Shown piece after piece: positions 12,961-25,637 of a stretch of 64,000 nucleotides of DNA. Every line of letters starts with the position of its first letter. Position 1 is the first letter of the stretch. Below the pieces are notes generated by a model. It saw nothing but the letters and a program-made list of their open reading frames with translations. It was not told where the DNA came from and searched no databases. Source of the DNA: Adenanthera pavonina (Eukaryota; Streptophyta; Magnoliopsida; Fabales; Fabaceae); contig JAIVEN010000024.1 in assembly GCA_026686845.1 (NCBI GenBank), positions 3,707,501-3,771,500 of the forward strand. Direction: 5' to 3'. The position numbers and the translations under genes are program-made.

Positions 12961-15575
12961 AAAAAAATGATGATTTTATCCCTAAAAAAGAAAAAGAAAA
13001 AGAAAAAGAAAAAGAAAAGAAAAAAAAATGAAGGTCGCATACGTCCGTTGAATTGAAGAAGAATTTATGAATTTTAGGAAAATTTACACTTAATGACATA
13101 AAAGTTTTAGAAATTATAAATTATTCCTAGTTAAGAACATTTTTGTAAATATGAATATAGTGAAAATAAAGCTCTTAATGAGTTAAAACTAATAGAATAT
13201 AGTATAAAATTTATTAAGATCAAAATAATATTTATTGGGTAATTAGGATTTAATATTAATATTTTATCCGATAAAAGTCAGTCTGGACTGCAAGAAGAGA
13301 CCGTATTAATTCAAGAACAAATTATATGGGCCTCATATTTGGACCAATTGAGATAGGGATATTATGTTAATTTTATATTTCAATATAATTATAATTAATA
13401 TCCCAATACTAATAAAATATACTACTAAAGTAGTTTTATTTGTCCAGACCGGTCCAGAATATATCTGAATAAGTAAACATTTAAAATTTTTAGACCAAAA
13501 TACCCTCCCTTTCATGCTAACCGAGCTGCACATGGGGAATTCCAATTATTTAATATTTATGTCATTTTTACATGAATTTTCAAGAACATTCAAGTATACA
13601 AGTTCGCATAATTTGATTGGCTCACTTTCTCTATATAAATTCTCACTTCTTGGATGTGAAAGGCATATGAAAAGGTGAGAGGAGCAGCGTCACACACAAA
13701 GGAAAGAAAAAAGAGAACATGAGGAAGGAGAAGAAAAAGGGAGAAGATAAAATTCAAGAAAAAAAATAGGTAAATTCCTACTTGTGATTTTTATGGTTCC
13801 TAGCTTAGTTTTCAAGTGGTTTAGGCTAAGTTTTGAAGCTTCTCCTCTTCTCCTCTAACTGTTTAGTTTCAGTTTTGATATGGATTTAAGAAAGGAAGTG
13901 GTTTTATGCAATAAAGTTTAGAGAAAGTATGAGATTTAGTGAAAGAAATAAGTTTTGGAAGGTTATAAAGCATGTTTTGTAAAATTCCATTCTTCCTCCT
14001 AAACCCTTGATTTTGGTCAGTTTAATATAGTGGAAGGAGTTGGATTTTCATTGTTTTGAAGTTAAAAATGGATTTCTTGGGTCTAAATTAGTTAAGAACA
14101 AGTGTTGGACTCATGAAAAACTCTAAGATAAAGCAAATGAGTTTTTAGGGTTTAAGGATTCATTAAGAAGTTGGCTATGGAATTGGTTGGCTTAGCATGG
14201 TTATATGATTATTTTTAAGCTTGGGAAGATTTAAGGAAGTAATTAGGAAAGGATCCAAGCAAAAGGATTTAAGTTTAAAGAAACAATGGTAAAGCTCCAA
14301 GGTAGTATTCTTGTCTTGCTTTTATATTTGGCACAATTATGTTTTATCTATGTTTTATGAAATGATTGAGTTACCATGTTGTTGCTTTGATTGTTTATTG
14401 AATTGGCTGGCTATTTATATAATGAGGGCATTGCTCAGGATGTCCTGTTTTTAAGTCGTAATTCTACCAAAATTTTTATAACCAACATGGTAATTTTATG
14501 CATTTTTAACAAATTGTGCAATGCTATGAATTTTTTTATGAAATGTAATGATGTTTAAACATGCGAAAGTTTGCTACTGAGATGACCAATCTCATTCCCT
14601 AAGTTACTAACCATGCTAGGTAATGGAAAGGCTATAAAGAAAAGCAAAAGGAAGGAGAAAAATATGAAGCAGCAAGTTAAAGTTTAAAGTTATTAATAGT
14701 GTTTGACTATGAAGCATGCTTTATGTATTATATCATGATTATGCATAAGTGATGTATTATGATCCCGTGTGATGTATAGGTAAGCATGCTAGATGTTATA
14801 CAAATATGAAATGATATTAAGATTTCCAAAAGTATATATGATTCCCTTATATATCATTCTACCATGTTAATATTTGGGAATGTACAAGAATGTTATGGTA
14901 TGGGAATTAAGCCAAATTATGGTTCCTCTAGTTAGAGGATATGATGTGCTTTATGAGGAAGTAGATTTTATGTCATTTAGCCATATATGAATTAAGTTAT
15001 AGTTTTAAAGAAGTATAAGCACTAAAACTAGACAGTTTTTCGAAACTGTAAATTTATTGTGAATATTATTTGAGTTTTAAGGGCATGTATAAAATTTGTA
15101 TAGTGCTCCAAAAATTCAGTGGTTATACATATGGAAAGAACTGTGTCTTGACTTTAATATGGCACCAGTTTGAATGCTTTTAGAGTTATATAAATGAAGT
15201 TATGTATGTTTCTCCAAAACTGTTCCAGTAGAGAATTATTCTGATCCTAGAGGATTTAAAAGGATGCACTGCTTTGTACATGTTGAATAAATGTACAAAA
15301 TAAATATTTATAGAAAGCAGATATATAGAGCTTTCAAACGATATAAAGATAGCATGAAATAACTCTGTGTATGTTGAGAAATGAATTTTTAAACTTAACA
15401 GTCAGAAACAGGATAGAAACTGGAAATAGTGGAATGAACAATAAATTAAAGGAATAAACTATAAGAAATGGCTTGATGAATTTCCAATTTCTAATGTATT
15501 CTAGTTATGAATTTTTCAAATTTTCTATGTAAAAATGTGAATAGTGCACATAAATGAAATTTTCACTTTTAAGGT
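12961..15575 (+). mobile_element. Diverged gypsy-type LTR (L2), inverted relative to L1
   Basis: Segments match the complement of L1 and L3. The region around 13050-13110 mirrors the L1 stretch at 11860-11935, and ccaaaactgttccagta near 15217 mirrors L3 near 19900. The family hairpin is present at 14578-14594 (tgagat, 5-nt loop, atctca), in plus orientation. A TATA-like ctatataaat lies at about 13631-13640 and a ggtaaat near 13768 could be a splice donor. No clean terminus or target duplication was seen, so both limits are approximate. Confidence 0.55.
12983..13031. repeat. AAAAAG simple repeat
   Basis: A run of aaaaag units ending in an A tract, next to the approximate left edge of LTR L2. 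Confidence 0.85.
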
Positions 15576-16329
15576 TTCTAGTTGGATCAAGTTCTCAAGA
15601 GCCTCTTTAATAATTCCAAATGAGGCAATATTCTTGGAAAAAGTATCCAATGATGAGATGTGACGTGTAGAGTTTGATGTGATACAGTGCCTTTTTTGGG
15701 CCCTAACCATCGACAGACGCTGCAAAGGTTACCCGATTCGAGGAAATTATTGAAGAACAACATCAAACTCAATCTCAGATGTAGCTCCGATTGGTTGAAT
15801 TGATAGAGATGGTGCTTAAAATACAGTTAGCACAAAGGACACAACAAGAGGTGACTAGCGACAAAGACAGTTGCACTATTGACCCTCAGCAACTCCCTAA
15901 CGTAATTGCTTTCATTAATAATTAAGTTTAGACTTAATTTTTTACCTCCTAATAAATTGTTGATTTGTAATGCATTGATGGATATAGGGTCAAACATATT
16001 TCCCGTTATGGTTAGATACACCTACTCAGTGAATGGTTGCAGAGAGGTATGTGCATAACAACCCTGGAGAGATGCTTCACAATGCACTTGTACCTGCGAA
16101 CCATCTGAAAGTGTTGATTAAGGTAGTTAGAGAGGAGGGTGCTAGGTTACCTATTCATGTGGGGACATGGAAACAGTAGGAATACAATTGGTTAGCTTCA
16201 TAGCATTGCCCACACACCCATCACTGCTGCTCCATTAGCAAAGTTATGTCAGTTGATAGTGTACCAAAATGTTCTGTTATGCAATATTAATATGGTTTAT
16301 CCCTAAGTTTCCCACTTTGTTGGTTTGTT

Positions 16330-17668
16330 GAAGGGGAAAAGTAATGTCCAATGGTTTGGACAATCAAAGGAATCAATAGCTCAATCACCGAAGCAACCAA
16401 CCAAGCATATAGTTCCAGACACATTTCAAAGGATGATTGTCAAGTTTCTACCATAGTCGCTTCAAGGCAAAGTCAACAAACATGTTAAATTTGATAAAAA
16501 CATTTACAATAAGGTAGTATATGAAAGTATCAATGTTGAAATTGTTGGTTACATCATCTATTATAAGTGGATCGGGTTCGCGAATGTTAACTTGTATATA
16601 AGGTACTTGATATTAATCTATTCGTTTTATTTATTTATTTATTTTTACTTTAGGCCTTTGTATTAACCTATGTTTTTTGTTATTTTATTTTTTTTCCTAT
16701 TCAAGGTACATATATGAGACATTGTTGGTGCCTTGTAATCTAATGGGAAAATTTATATTTATCCATCCCTAAAAGATAACGGCTCTTATGGACAAATTAC
16801 CTGACACCTAGATTACTAAATAGCGGCAATTAATTGTGAATGCATTCACTGCAAGAGCCGATAAAGATGTATTGTTCTTGGTTCCTTATAATAATATAAC
16901 TAAACTTTCAAATTTCACTTATTTCATGTGTAAGTAAACTTATAATTTACTAATGATGTTGGTTTTTTTTTATAGTTCACAGTGTATGCTAATTGTTATC
17001 AATCCATTGGAGCCGACTATATATTTTTTGGATCCTTTAAATCATATGCCTGAACTTCGTGAACAAATGATGGGGATAATTAATAAGTGACAATAATTAT
17101 TTGTTTTCAATATATTTAATTTTTCATACTTCTATGCAGTAATTTGAATTAAGTTTTTTTTCTTATATTAAACCTTTTTTCCACTACATTTAGCTTTTTT
17201 ATTTCTTATGGTTAACAATACCATATCAATATTTTAGGCAACACGGGGATGTAGAGATAACCATAAGGGAAAAATGGTAAAACCCCTAGCTTCCTCATTA
17301 TATAAATGGAAAAGAATACTGGTATGTATAAATTTATATTCAATCAATTGTTGAGATTAACATTCACTTATTGTAATTAATATAATTTTTCTCTTTAGTG
17401 CCTGAGACAGCCAAATGATAATAACTATGGATATTATGTGATGTTATTCATGAATGATATCATTACACATGGTCATAGCATAATTCCAGACACGGTATGT
17501 AATTCCATTATATTACATTAATGATAATATAATCTTACCAATTTCACTTATGTATACTATTTTAATTTACAGTGCTTCCTTGATAACTATTATCCTGAAT
17601 ACTCTGATGCTCAGATAAAGGAACTCATCAAAGAATTGTGTCAATACATGCTTGATAAGTGCCTGTGA
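16330..17668 (+). pseudogene. Ulp1-like (C48) protease remnant carried by CACTA-1
   Basis: Resembles the C-terminal catalytic domain of Ulp1/SENP cysteine proteases often carried by plant transposons. Exon pieces: about 16330-16610 (ESINVEIVGYIIYYKWIGFA); about 16706-16900 (ARADKDVLFLVPYNN); 16980-17091 (MLIVINPLEPTIYFLDPL); 17399-17494 (CLRQPNDN, then GYYVMLFMNDII) after an AG acceptor and before a GTATGT donor; and 17573-17668, ending at the TGA 17666-17668 (ELIKELCQYMLDKCL). The catalytic Asp is kept in FLDPL (17031-17033). The expected His-Trp reads Gln-Cys (16980-16985), and the expected Cys before GYYV reads Tyr (17426-17428). In-frame stops occur in the second piece. Both the reading frame and the active site are lost. 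Confidence 0.75.
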
Positions 17669-19380
17669 ATACATATGGAAGATGCTATGATAACATCTCC
17701 CTTTCTATATAATAAAAGCATATATTATTGACTACTTTTCATATCCTCACATGTGACTGTAGACCCCATCTTTCTGTTCCTTTTTCTTTCATTTATACAC
17801 TTGGTCATTCATTTTTCCTCTTGTTGACTACTTTTCTTTTCTTTTCTTTTCTTTTCCCTTCCCTTCCTTTTTTCTTTTTCTTACAACTTGTTTATAAAAT
17901 AAAGTTAAATCAAGTGAATGATGATTACATATATATAGATGAGGGTTGCATCTAAAAACATATTTGACTTATTTATATATTTATTTATTATTTTCATGTG
18001 TTTAGGATATATACGTTCAATTTAGATGTCTTTTTTGAGAAGACAGGAGCCATCTAATAATGGTCAATTGTAATTCTCATTATTCTTTTATTATTTCTTT
18101 AGGTTCAAGTTTTAAATTTGATATCTATCCTCATTGGACATGTAAGTGAAGTTATTCCGTTTGCATACAATTTGGTGCAATTTTTTCAGAAGGTAACACA
18201 TAAGTAATTACTCTTTCCTGTTACGGGAGGCCACACTTTCTCACACCCCTTCAATGATTCCTCAATTGTTATCTTATTTCTCACACCTGGTGGACATCTT
18301 GGAAAGAAGCTTTGACCATTTGCAGGTTAGTTGTATTGATATTCTTTAGCTCATAGTTAATGTTTGGTATAGAATTAGTATGAGCTAGTACCACTAGGTT
18401 GAGTTAGTCATTTGAAAGTTTATGATCTTCTTTTTAGCTCATAATGATCTATTTATCCTTTCTTTGCTTACCTCCTTTTCTTCTATGGCTTACACTACTT
18501 GATCATTGGTTCATTTTGCAACAAAATGGGTAGTATATTTGAGTCTTGTATGTGGAACTCATTTGTGTGGTATGTGAAATATTTTTGTATAAGTTCTTGT
18601 CAGAAATTAAAAGAAACTCAATGTTAGTTGCCATATATGGAAACCACTACTACCACATTTCTTCCAATATAATAACTGAAAATTGAACATAACATGTGAA
18701 GCAGCCAAAACAAAAACAAAAATTATGGTTTCCGTATCTTCAATACTTGGAGTAGCGACTGAATATTCATACACATTCAAATTGAAAGAAGGTAAATAGG
18801 ATGAAAAATGAAAATAATACAAAAGAAAAGACTTTGCAAACCATGATTGGCCCAAATTGGAGATGCTATAGATAATTCTGAGTTTGGTTTTCTAGTTTCT
18901 TTTAGTCTTTAGGGTAGTACCTATTCTTGTTGTCCATGTGGTTCAATTTCTTAAATTCAAAAGCTTCTGTGAGAGGGACTAATTCAAATTAAGTAGTTGG
19001 GCTCTAAAATGACTTCTGAGTTGCTAGATGATTTGACAATGAGGTATATCATAATATGAGGCATATCATAATAACACCAGCTATTTTTCTAAAAGCTCTA
19101 GATTTGAATTTGGCTTTTACATGCCCTAGTTTAATGGCTGTCTTGTGGTCAAATTTCTTAGTTTTTGACTTCTAAGTTTCCATTAATTGTTTCATATTTT
19201 GAATTTCGGAGACTTAAAATAATTTTGTATCTCCTTGATTCTAGAAATTAATTATCATATGTTTTAGTGGCAGGGATGACCATTATCCTTTTAAAGCATT
19301 TGTTAAGCATCTTGTGCTACCATCTAATAATGAAGTTTGTTAACATCAGATCATTATCCTTCTTACTCCTCAAGAAAATG
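17669..19380. other. CACTA-1 3' non-coding region
   Basis: No domain is recognised. It contains a pyrimidine-rich tract at about 17829-17884 (repeated tctttt units). Open frames here are short and without family motifs. Confidence 0.5.
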
Positions 19381-22269
19381 TGTAACACCTTATACTAGGG
19401 CCAATTTCCCATGTATTAGATAATATTAGATGCCTTTCATGTTAATTTAGAAACTAGAATCATAATATATTAAAAACAGTATTTTCAATTTACTCAAGTA
19501 CTGTTTATTTGACAAATTTCAAATTTCCCGATGAAATTTGAAAATTCATAATTAATTCTACAAAAATCATATTAAGATGATTCTAGTTCCTAAAAATATC
19601 TCAAAATATTTACTACATGAAAAAATATTAAACAGTAACTTCATTGAGTCAATTCATACAGTAAATTTCATGGACTTTCACTGCTCATTTGGTCATTTTT
19701 CTATCTTCCAATTTTCTATCCTCAAATTTGAAAAATTATATTTCATTCTATTCTGGAAAAAATTGTGCATACTCTATGTGATTTGAAAGATCTATATGTC
19801 TACTTATAGATGCACTTTTCTTGTATATTTATTTCACTTACACAGGGCATGACATTAGCTTAAAACATGAAGGGTCAAAATTCATCTTTTACTGGAACAG
19901 TTTTGGGAAAACCTCTATATCTTCTATTATATAGCTCCAATTACCTCCAAATTAGTAGCATATGAAACTTGAAACATAAACCTTTCTATAAAGCCATTGA
20001 ATTTTTGAAGCTCTACATGATTTTATATTAACTTTTAAAATTTTTAGTACTTAACTTTCAGTTTCCAGTTTTCCAATATTGCCCTATTTTGAACCCCAAA
20101 TTTGAAAATTCACCATTAGTTGTACACAACTCCAAATGGGGTGCTCTTTGGACTATTTTAAAGCTATATTTGTGTATTTAAGAGCATATATATTACTTAA
20201 ACTAATTGCCCTATCTTACATAAATAGTACCTATGTTTCTGTCAGGGTATCCAGATTGTACATTTCCATTCACATCTTAGCAAAATAAGCTTCATATTAT
20301 ATTTACATCATTATTCATTGTACCACATTCATACATAACATAATGAGAAACTTAGAAATATATGGTAGCAAATAATGGCAGCATCACTCATCTATACATC
20401 TATTGTTACAAATGATCACATTATAACATAATAGCTTGCAACATCATCTACTCATCATTATCTTCTTCATGAATCTAGCTCCATCTTTAGCCCTTTTCCA
20501 TTGTTTTCCCTGGCATAGTTAGTCATTGAGAGGGAAGTGAGATTCAAAGAATCTCAGTAGTTACAACCATTTATGCACATAGATCATAATAACATCTTAT
20601 AAACAATCATTGGAAACCATGAAATCATAATATGCCATACTATGTCATAAAAATTCTAGCATAGTAACATTTTGAAAATTGTACATCCATGGGGCATAAA
20701 CCCTTCATACAATTAGCCAATAACACATTTCCAACACCAATCATTCAATTCAAAGCATGGCATAATCAAAGAAATATAAAAACTCAAGTTGATAACAATA
20801 GGCATAAATGGGATTATAACTACCTTAAAGGTTTCCCAACTCTTCCAAACTTGGTGCACACTTCCTTTGGCCTTAGACACTTCTTGGAACCCTATCAAAT
20901 CATCAAACGAGGTCATATGCCACTGGTTCATGTTTCAACTTCACAAGATACTCAAAAAACCCCAACTTATCATCTTGCTATCCACTTAGTCTTTCTTGCA
21001 TCCAACACTTGTTTCTAAGGTTTTGGACCATGGGAAACCCATTTTTTTGGGGTCAAATCCATGAAATTCCAACTCTAGGAATAAATCCTAACTGGTCAAA
21101 AATCATATGAAAAAATAGAAGATGATACACTTTGATTTTCTTCAAGCTACTACCATTTTCATGCACTAGGTGACTAGTTTTATATTTCCCCTAAGTTTGA
21201 CAAACCAAAACTCATTCCTTTCATGGTTTAGGGTTTGGCCAAAATTTATCTTGAGAAGGGGAAGAAATATACTCCATGAACTACTTTAAACTACTCAAGA
21301 ATACAAGTCTAAAGTAGTAAGAATCCTTATCAAGTACTTGAGCCTTAGATTTCTTCAAGTTCCTTCTTCTTTTTCCTCTCTTTTCTCTCATGTTTGGAAG
21401 CTCTCTCTCTCCTTGCTGAAGCAAAATGTTATCCAAAGTGTGAGAGGAAAGAGGAGATTAACTTAATTAAACTTGGCTTAATCATAATTAACTAATTTGG
21501 TTGCTTTTCCAATACTTCCTTAAGAAGTATACTCCAAAAATCAACAACTTCTTGAAGAAGTATTTTACCAAAAACCTTGCTGCCCAGTTACCCCATTTTC
21601 ACGCCTATAGAGAGGTATTTGGGTGTCTAATACAGATCAATTTTTCCTGGTCCAAATATATCTTGAACCGGGTAATTTGTAACTATACTGATAAAACTGC
21701 TTTTTATAGTAAATTAGCATTTTTGGGCTACAGGACTATTCCAAAATTATTTTTATACTTCCTTAATTATCCTGTCCCAAATGGTATCTATGTATGGGCC
21801 ATATTCTGTCTTAGTCACCTTTTAAGTCTCCGTGGGGCCCACAATCTACTTTTTTGGTATTATGTTACTTTTGGACATTCAGCACCGATTACTTCTTTAT
21901 TTTTAAATAGTAACCCTCAATGCCATATACCATTATGCTTGTCTTATCGAAAGATTCATTTTGACAGTAATTTTACATATTTACAAAATTACCCCTAACC
22001 CATGGTTAAATTATAATTTTTGAAACTTTCGAATCATTAGGTGTAATTTTCCCCAGGAACTTTTTAACTTCCTTCTCCACATGATTTTTATTGCCTTGGG
22101 ATATTGATGCCATTTTTATAATTCTATAGGGGTAAAAATGTAATTTTTCATTTTTTCGTCTAACTTCGAAAAATGACCTCTTTGCCTATTTTCACGCAAA
22201 GTGGTGTCTACTTGTTTTTGTAAATTTCCTATGCATCTTTAGATATTTTAGTTTTCTTGAGATGTTACA
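19381..22269 (-). mobile_element. Gypsy-type LTR (L3), about 2.89 kb
   Basis: Starts tgtaacacc at 19381 and ends gatgttaca at 22269; alignable with L1 over its length, in the same orientation. The family hairpin is at 20538-20556 (tgagattc, aaa, gaatctca). The flanking pentamers aaatg and taacg do not match, so a target duplication cannot be claimed. The 165-codon open frame at 21501-21998 lies on the non-sense strand and has no counterpart in L1, so it is not annotated as a gene. Confidence 0.75.
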
Positions 22270-22509
22270 TAACGGACATCCAAGTGCAAGAAAATCTACT
22301 TTGCCCCGTTGTTGTATGGCTTCACAAGGTTGGTAAAGTCTGCTTCTTATAGGTATAGTTTGTGTTTAAGTTGTTGAAAAATATTCTCAACCTTATTGTT
22401 TGTATTGGAGTATAGTTTTGTATTTTAGTTGTTGAAAAATAGTAATTATGATTTTGTCTTATTGGGAAGAAAATGCAGGTGTAAAGGAACAAATTAAACT
22501 GCTTTCTGA

Positions 22510-22925
22510 AAAAAAAATCCTCCTTTAGTTGGCATTTCCAAAAAACGCCATCTAGAACATAAAAAAGGTGGCATTTCTCAGGGAAACCCTATATAAAGCC
22601 ACATATAAAAGATGGTGTTCAATAGAAAAACACCAAATAAATGCCCACAAAAAGATAGCATTTCACAAGAAACGCCATCTAAACAGCATATAAAACATGG
22701 TGTTCAACATAAATATGCTAACTAAATCCCATAAAAGATGTTGCCTTACTAGAAAACGCCAACTAAATCGGAATCACTTTAGTTAGCGTTTATGATGAAA
22801 TGCCATTTGAAGTTAAGTAATTATATGTTTTGAAAAAATAAAAAAGAAAGATGGCATTTCCAAGCAGAAACGCCAACTAAAATGATCAATCTGAGTTGGC
22901 ATTTTTACCACAAACGCCAACTAAA
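22510..22925. repeat. CACTA-1 subterminal inverted-repeat array
   Basis: At least five units pair a ggcattt-type arm with a complementary aaacgcca(a/t)ct arm 6-15 bases away, for example near 22531, 22664, 22745, 22853 and 22897. Such subterminal motifs are the known binding targets of TNP1-type proteins in En/Spm elements; their use here is inferred. Confidence 0.75.
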
Positions 22926-23028
22926 CAAAAGGGAATATATACATTTCCACGTATCCCATTTTTATCAAAGCTGGATACATGGCATTTTGGAAACACCATT
23001 AAAGTGTAAAAAAAACTCCATATATTCC

Positions 23029-23044
23029 CTTTTTTGTTGTAGTG
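23029..23044. repeat. CACTA-1 right terminal inverted repeat
   Basis: cttttttgttgtagtg; its complement starts CACTACAACAAAAA. The three bases beyond it are tcc. Retrovirus-like gag sequence begins immediately after. Confidence 0.75.
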
Positions 23045-23199
23045 TCCTAGACTTGACCCTCTACAGTTAATCCTAGAATGCATGGATCAATAACAAAAGA
23101 TGATTGGGCAGTTGCAAGAGCTAGTTAACACTCAGAGAAGACAAGAGGAGGCTAAAATATTAGAAGTTTTGCTTACATCTTGATAGCCTTAGCAAGAAT
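23045..23199 (+). pseudogene. Gypsy-1 gag, left piece
   Basis: About 155 bp between the end of CACTA-1 and the start of CACTA-2. It reads MIGQLQELVNTQRRQEEAK, the coiled-coil style found early in Ty3/gypsy gag, and its continuation is found at 32662 on the far side of CACTA-2 in the same orientation. A stop codon is present. Nothing of gypsy-1 upstream of this point is visible. Confidence 0.55.
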
Positions 23200-23750
23200 T
23201 ACTACAACAAAACAGGAATTTCCTCATGGACAAAATCCATGAGAAAAGGCAACTTTCTCATGGATTTTCTCAGGGAAAAACTAGCTAGAGAATAATGCTC
23301 GCGAGAAAATGAAATTTCTCATGGAACCATTCCTTGAGAAATTATTTCTCAGAGAATATTTCGTAAGAAATTGTTTCTCATGGAAAAATCCTTGAGAAAT
23401 TTTCTTATGGACAAGTCCATGAGAAAAATTCTCAGGGACAAAGCCATGAGAAATTTTCTCATGGATGGTTCCATGAGAAAAGTTTCTTTTGGATTAGTTC
23501 ATGAGAAAATTGAAGAAAACACCCAAGCGTTATATTCATTTTTTTCCAATTTTCTCAGGAAATTATCATTGAGAAATAGGAATTTCAAGTTTCTCATAGA
23601 AGTTTTCCATGAGAAAAATGGAATTTTTTTTTTATGTTTCAAACAATGAGATCTATGAGAACTTGGATTGTTCTATGAGAAAACTTGTAGATTCTATTCA
23701 TATTTCTCATGGTTGTTTCATAAAGATTATGTGAGAAAACTTTTTTTAAT
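23200..23750. repeat. CACTA-2 subterminal palindrome array, 3' side of element
   Basis: More than ten copies of ttctca(t/g)gga or its complement tccatgagaa, often paired across 4-10 bases into perfect or near-perfect palindromes, such as around 23222-23256 and 23399-23425. Confidence 0.85.
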
Positions 23751-24002
23751 GCCTATCTTCTATCTTGATGCATATCAATTCCTCAATTCTTATTTTCACA
23801 TTTAAACTTGCAAGGCAAAGGCAATCTAGCACTAACAAAACAATCTCTTATCATAACATTGATATGAATACCAACATTTTAATTAACATTCAACATTCAA
23901 AATTCGCAACATTATCCAATAATCCACTAGAATTATTAGCTAATCATCATCTAATTATGCACTAATATTATAAGCAACTCATCATCTAATTGTCCAATAA
24001 CT

Positions 24003-25637
24003 TTATAAGCTGTTGCTGCTGCTACTCCTCCTCCTCCTCATCATCATCAGAATCATGATCATAATCATTATCATTGTCATACTAATTATTTGCACCCTCC
24101 CCCTCCTCCTTACCATCAACATTAGCAATATTACCAGGGGTTTGAGTCGTAGTACTGCTTTTTCTCGATCTTCAAACTTTTTCTCAACCTCATTTAACCT
24201 TCTCTCATAATATTGTTTTTGTTCATGCATGCGTTGTTTTAGCTATGATATCTAGCCAAAATTAGTCGCAAGTCCACAAGACTTTAAGAGACTAGCATAT
24301 GAACCTACCCCATAAACACAGCCATCCTTATTCTTTTTGCCTACAGATTGTAACCATAATATAAAGTCATCCAATTCTATACCTCGCTCTTGGTTATCAC
24401 AAAGCTCCTGATATTGCTTATGCATTAACAAAGAGTAAGCAATATAAATGTTCTTAAAAGTTTATATTTTCAAACAATACAATTAAATACAAAATAGACC
24501 TTAAATATCTTACGTATTGATCTTCAGCTTCTTTTGCAATCTAGCCCCATTTTTCCTCATTGTGGTTGACTTTCTTAAACACCTCTGGAAAGTGAACTGG
24601 CTAACCAAACTCTTTTTCCTACGAAGTTAGAAATTGATGAAAGCAATAAAAATATACATAGCAACATCATCTAAGACATCAACTATTTTCAAAATTTAGA
24701 AAAACTTCTAATTCTAAACCATAACATACAACATGAAATAATCTCAAACGAAACTTACCATTCTATCTTCATACTCGACAAGTGAAATACTACCACCCCT
24801 ATGCTTACATCTTTTAGGCTTAATTGCTCGGTTGGACTTGTTCCTAGTTGATATTTTCTTAAATTCATCAGAATCCCAATATTTTTTTAAATTCTTAAAA
24901 GCTTGCTCTGGCAACCACACTCCTTTTGTCTTTCCTATTTGAACATCTCTTAATCCTGAACATATAAGGTTGCTACATCTCTTCTTCCATATGCCATGAA
25001 TGACTAGATCTTGATTGGGATCCCAACCATATTGTAACTTCATAAAAAGCAAAAAGCATTAGTTAAATATAATTTGTTAGTGGTTATTGAATTAACTCAC
25101 CTTAAACTTGTCCCACCATACTGTCTTGAAATCCTTAGGCACACTATTAAAATTTGGCCATACATCCTCATACTTACTATGGATGATCCGAGTCAATTTA
25201 CGAGTTGCTTTCTTGGTAAGGTAGAAGCTGAGAAATATAGCTTGTTTAGCAAAATATATAAAATAATGAAACAATGACAACAAAATTAATCAAAAGGCAT
25301 GCTTGTCAATACCGATATTTCTAATAACTAATAAGTCATCTGCTAATATTGATCCCCGATCAAATGTAAGAGCTACATAAGATCCTGGATTAGAACTCAT
25401 CACACAAGGTGAATATCCTTCTACACCAGCAAATGAAGAATCATGGGGAGATGATGGAATGTGGCAGGATGGTGTCAAAGTCAATGCCATATTCGATCCC
25501 AGCGACATAGTATTGTGTTGAGATGAGGATGGTTGTGAGGATGGAACCATAGACACAATTGGTTGTGATTGTTTTTGTGGTCACGCTGGGCAATCATCCC
25601 TCATTACTTTCTTACCTTTCTCCTTCTTCCTATCCAT
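24003..25637 (-). pseudogene. TNP1/Transposase_24-type gene of CACTA-2
   Basis: Second gene of CACTA-2, 115 bp after the transposase. The ATG is at 25637-25635 (MDRKKEKGKKV). A Ser/Pro-rich N-terminus follows, then Transposase_24 pieces: KLTRIIHSKYEDVWPNF (about 25190) and, in 25052-24744, YGWDPN, GVWLPEQAFKNLKKYWDSDEFKK, NKSNRAIKP and HRGGSISLVEYEDRM. Downstream are GCVYGVGSYASLL (about 24320) and a coiled coil, MHEQKQYYERRLNEVEKKF (24230 onward), ending in a strongly acidic tail. At least one in-frame TGA (near 25583) and probable introns divide the frame. The product would be expected to bind the subterminal palindromes, as TNP1/TNPA does in En/Spm. Confidence 0.75.

Larger units (their letters stand above)
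8760..16230 (+). pseudogene. TNP1/Transposase_24-type second CACTA gene, split by LTRs
   Basis: Accessory protein gene of CACTA-1, 210 bp after the transposase. Exon a (8760-9062, ATG at 8760, acidic start, then KKHRHGVAMLKKV) ends at a GT donor. Exon b starts after the AG at 9143, is cut at 9219 by an LTR, and resumes at 12152 to a GT donor after 12285 (ITQEHWDAFVARR, as expected for Transposase_24). A later piece at about 15700-15900 (VTRFEEIIEEQHQTQSQM) resembles the coiled-coil part. A last piece at about 16045-16230 (KVLIKVVREEGARLPIHV) resembles the Transposase_23 C-terminus. A second diverged LTR (about 12961-15575) also lies within it. Internal stops are visible, for example at 8812-8814 and after HQPR near 12211. 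Distal exon limits are approximate. Confidence 0.7.
5423..23044 (+). mobile_element. CACTA-1: En/Spm-type transposon, left end not identified
   Basis: Holds three gene remnants in one orientation: TNP2-type transposase, TNP1/Transposase_24-type gene and Ulp1-like protease. The right terminus is tttttgttgtagtg ending at 23044, the reverse complement of a CACTACAACAAAAA terminal inverted repeat. It is preceded by a subterminal array of short inverted repeats (22510-22925). Three gypsy LTRs (9220-12146, about 12961-15575, 19381-22269) are inserted and account for about 8.4 kb of the span. The 5' end is set at the transposase ATG only because no left terminus was found. Confidence 0.75.

Noticed and set aside
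21501..21998. 165-codon open frame on the plus strand in LTR L3
   Set aside because: The matching stretch of L1 has no open frame, and the composition is that of non-coding LTR.
19376..22274. Target duplication around LTR L3
   Set aside because: Flanks aaatg and taacg differ at two of five positions; not claimed.
23200..23750. Regularly repeated short motifs, CRISPR-like at first sight
   Set aside because: Units are palindromic variants with irregular spacing at both ends of a CACTA transposon in plant DNA; no spacers or cas genes.
24013..24210. Plus-strand frame rich in Leu/Ile
   Set aside because: Complement of the acidic and coiled-coil end of the CACTA-2 TNP1-type gene; composition follows from that.
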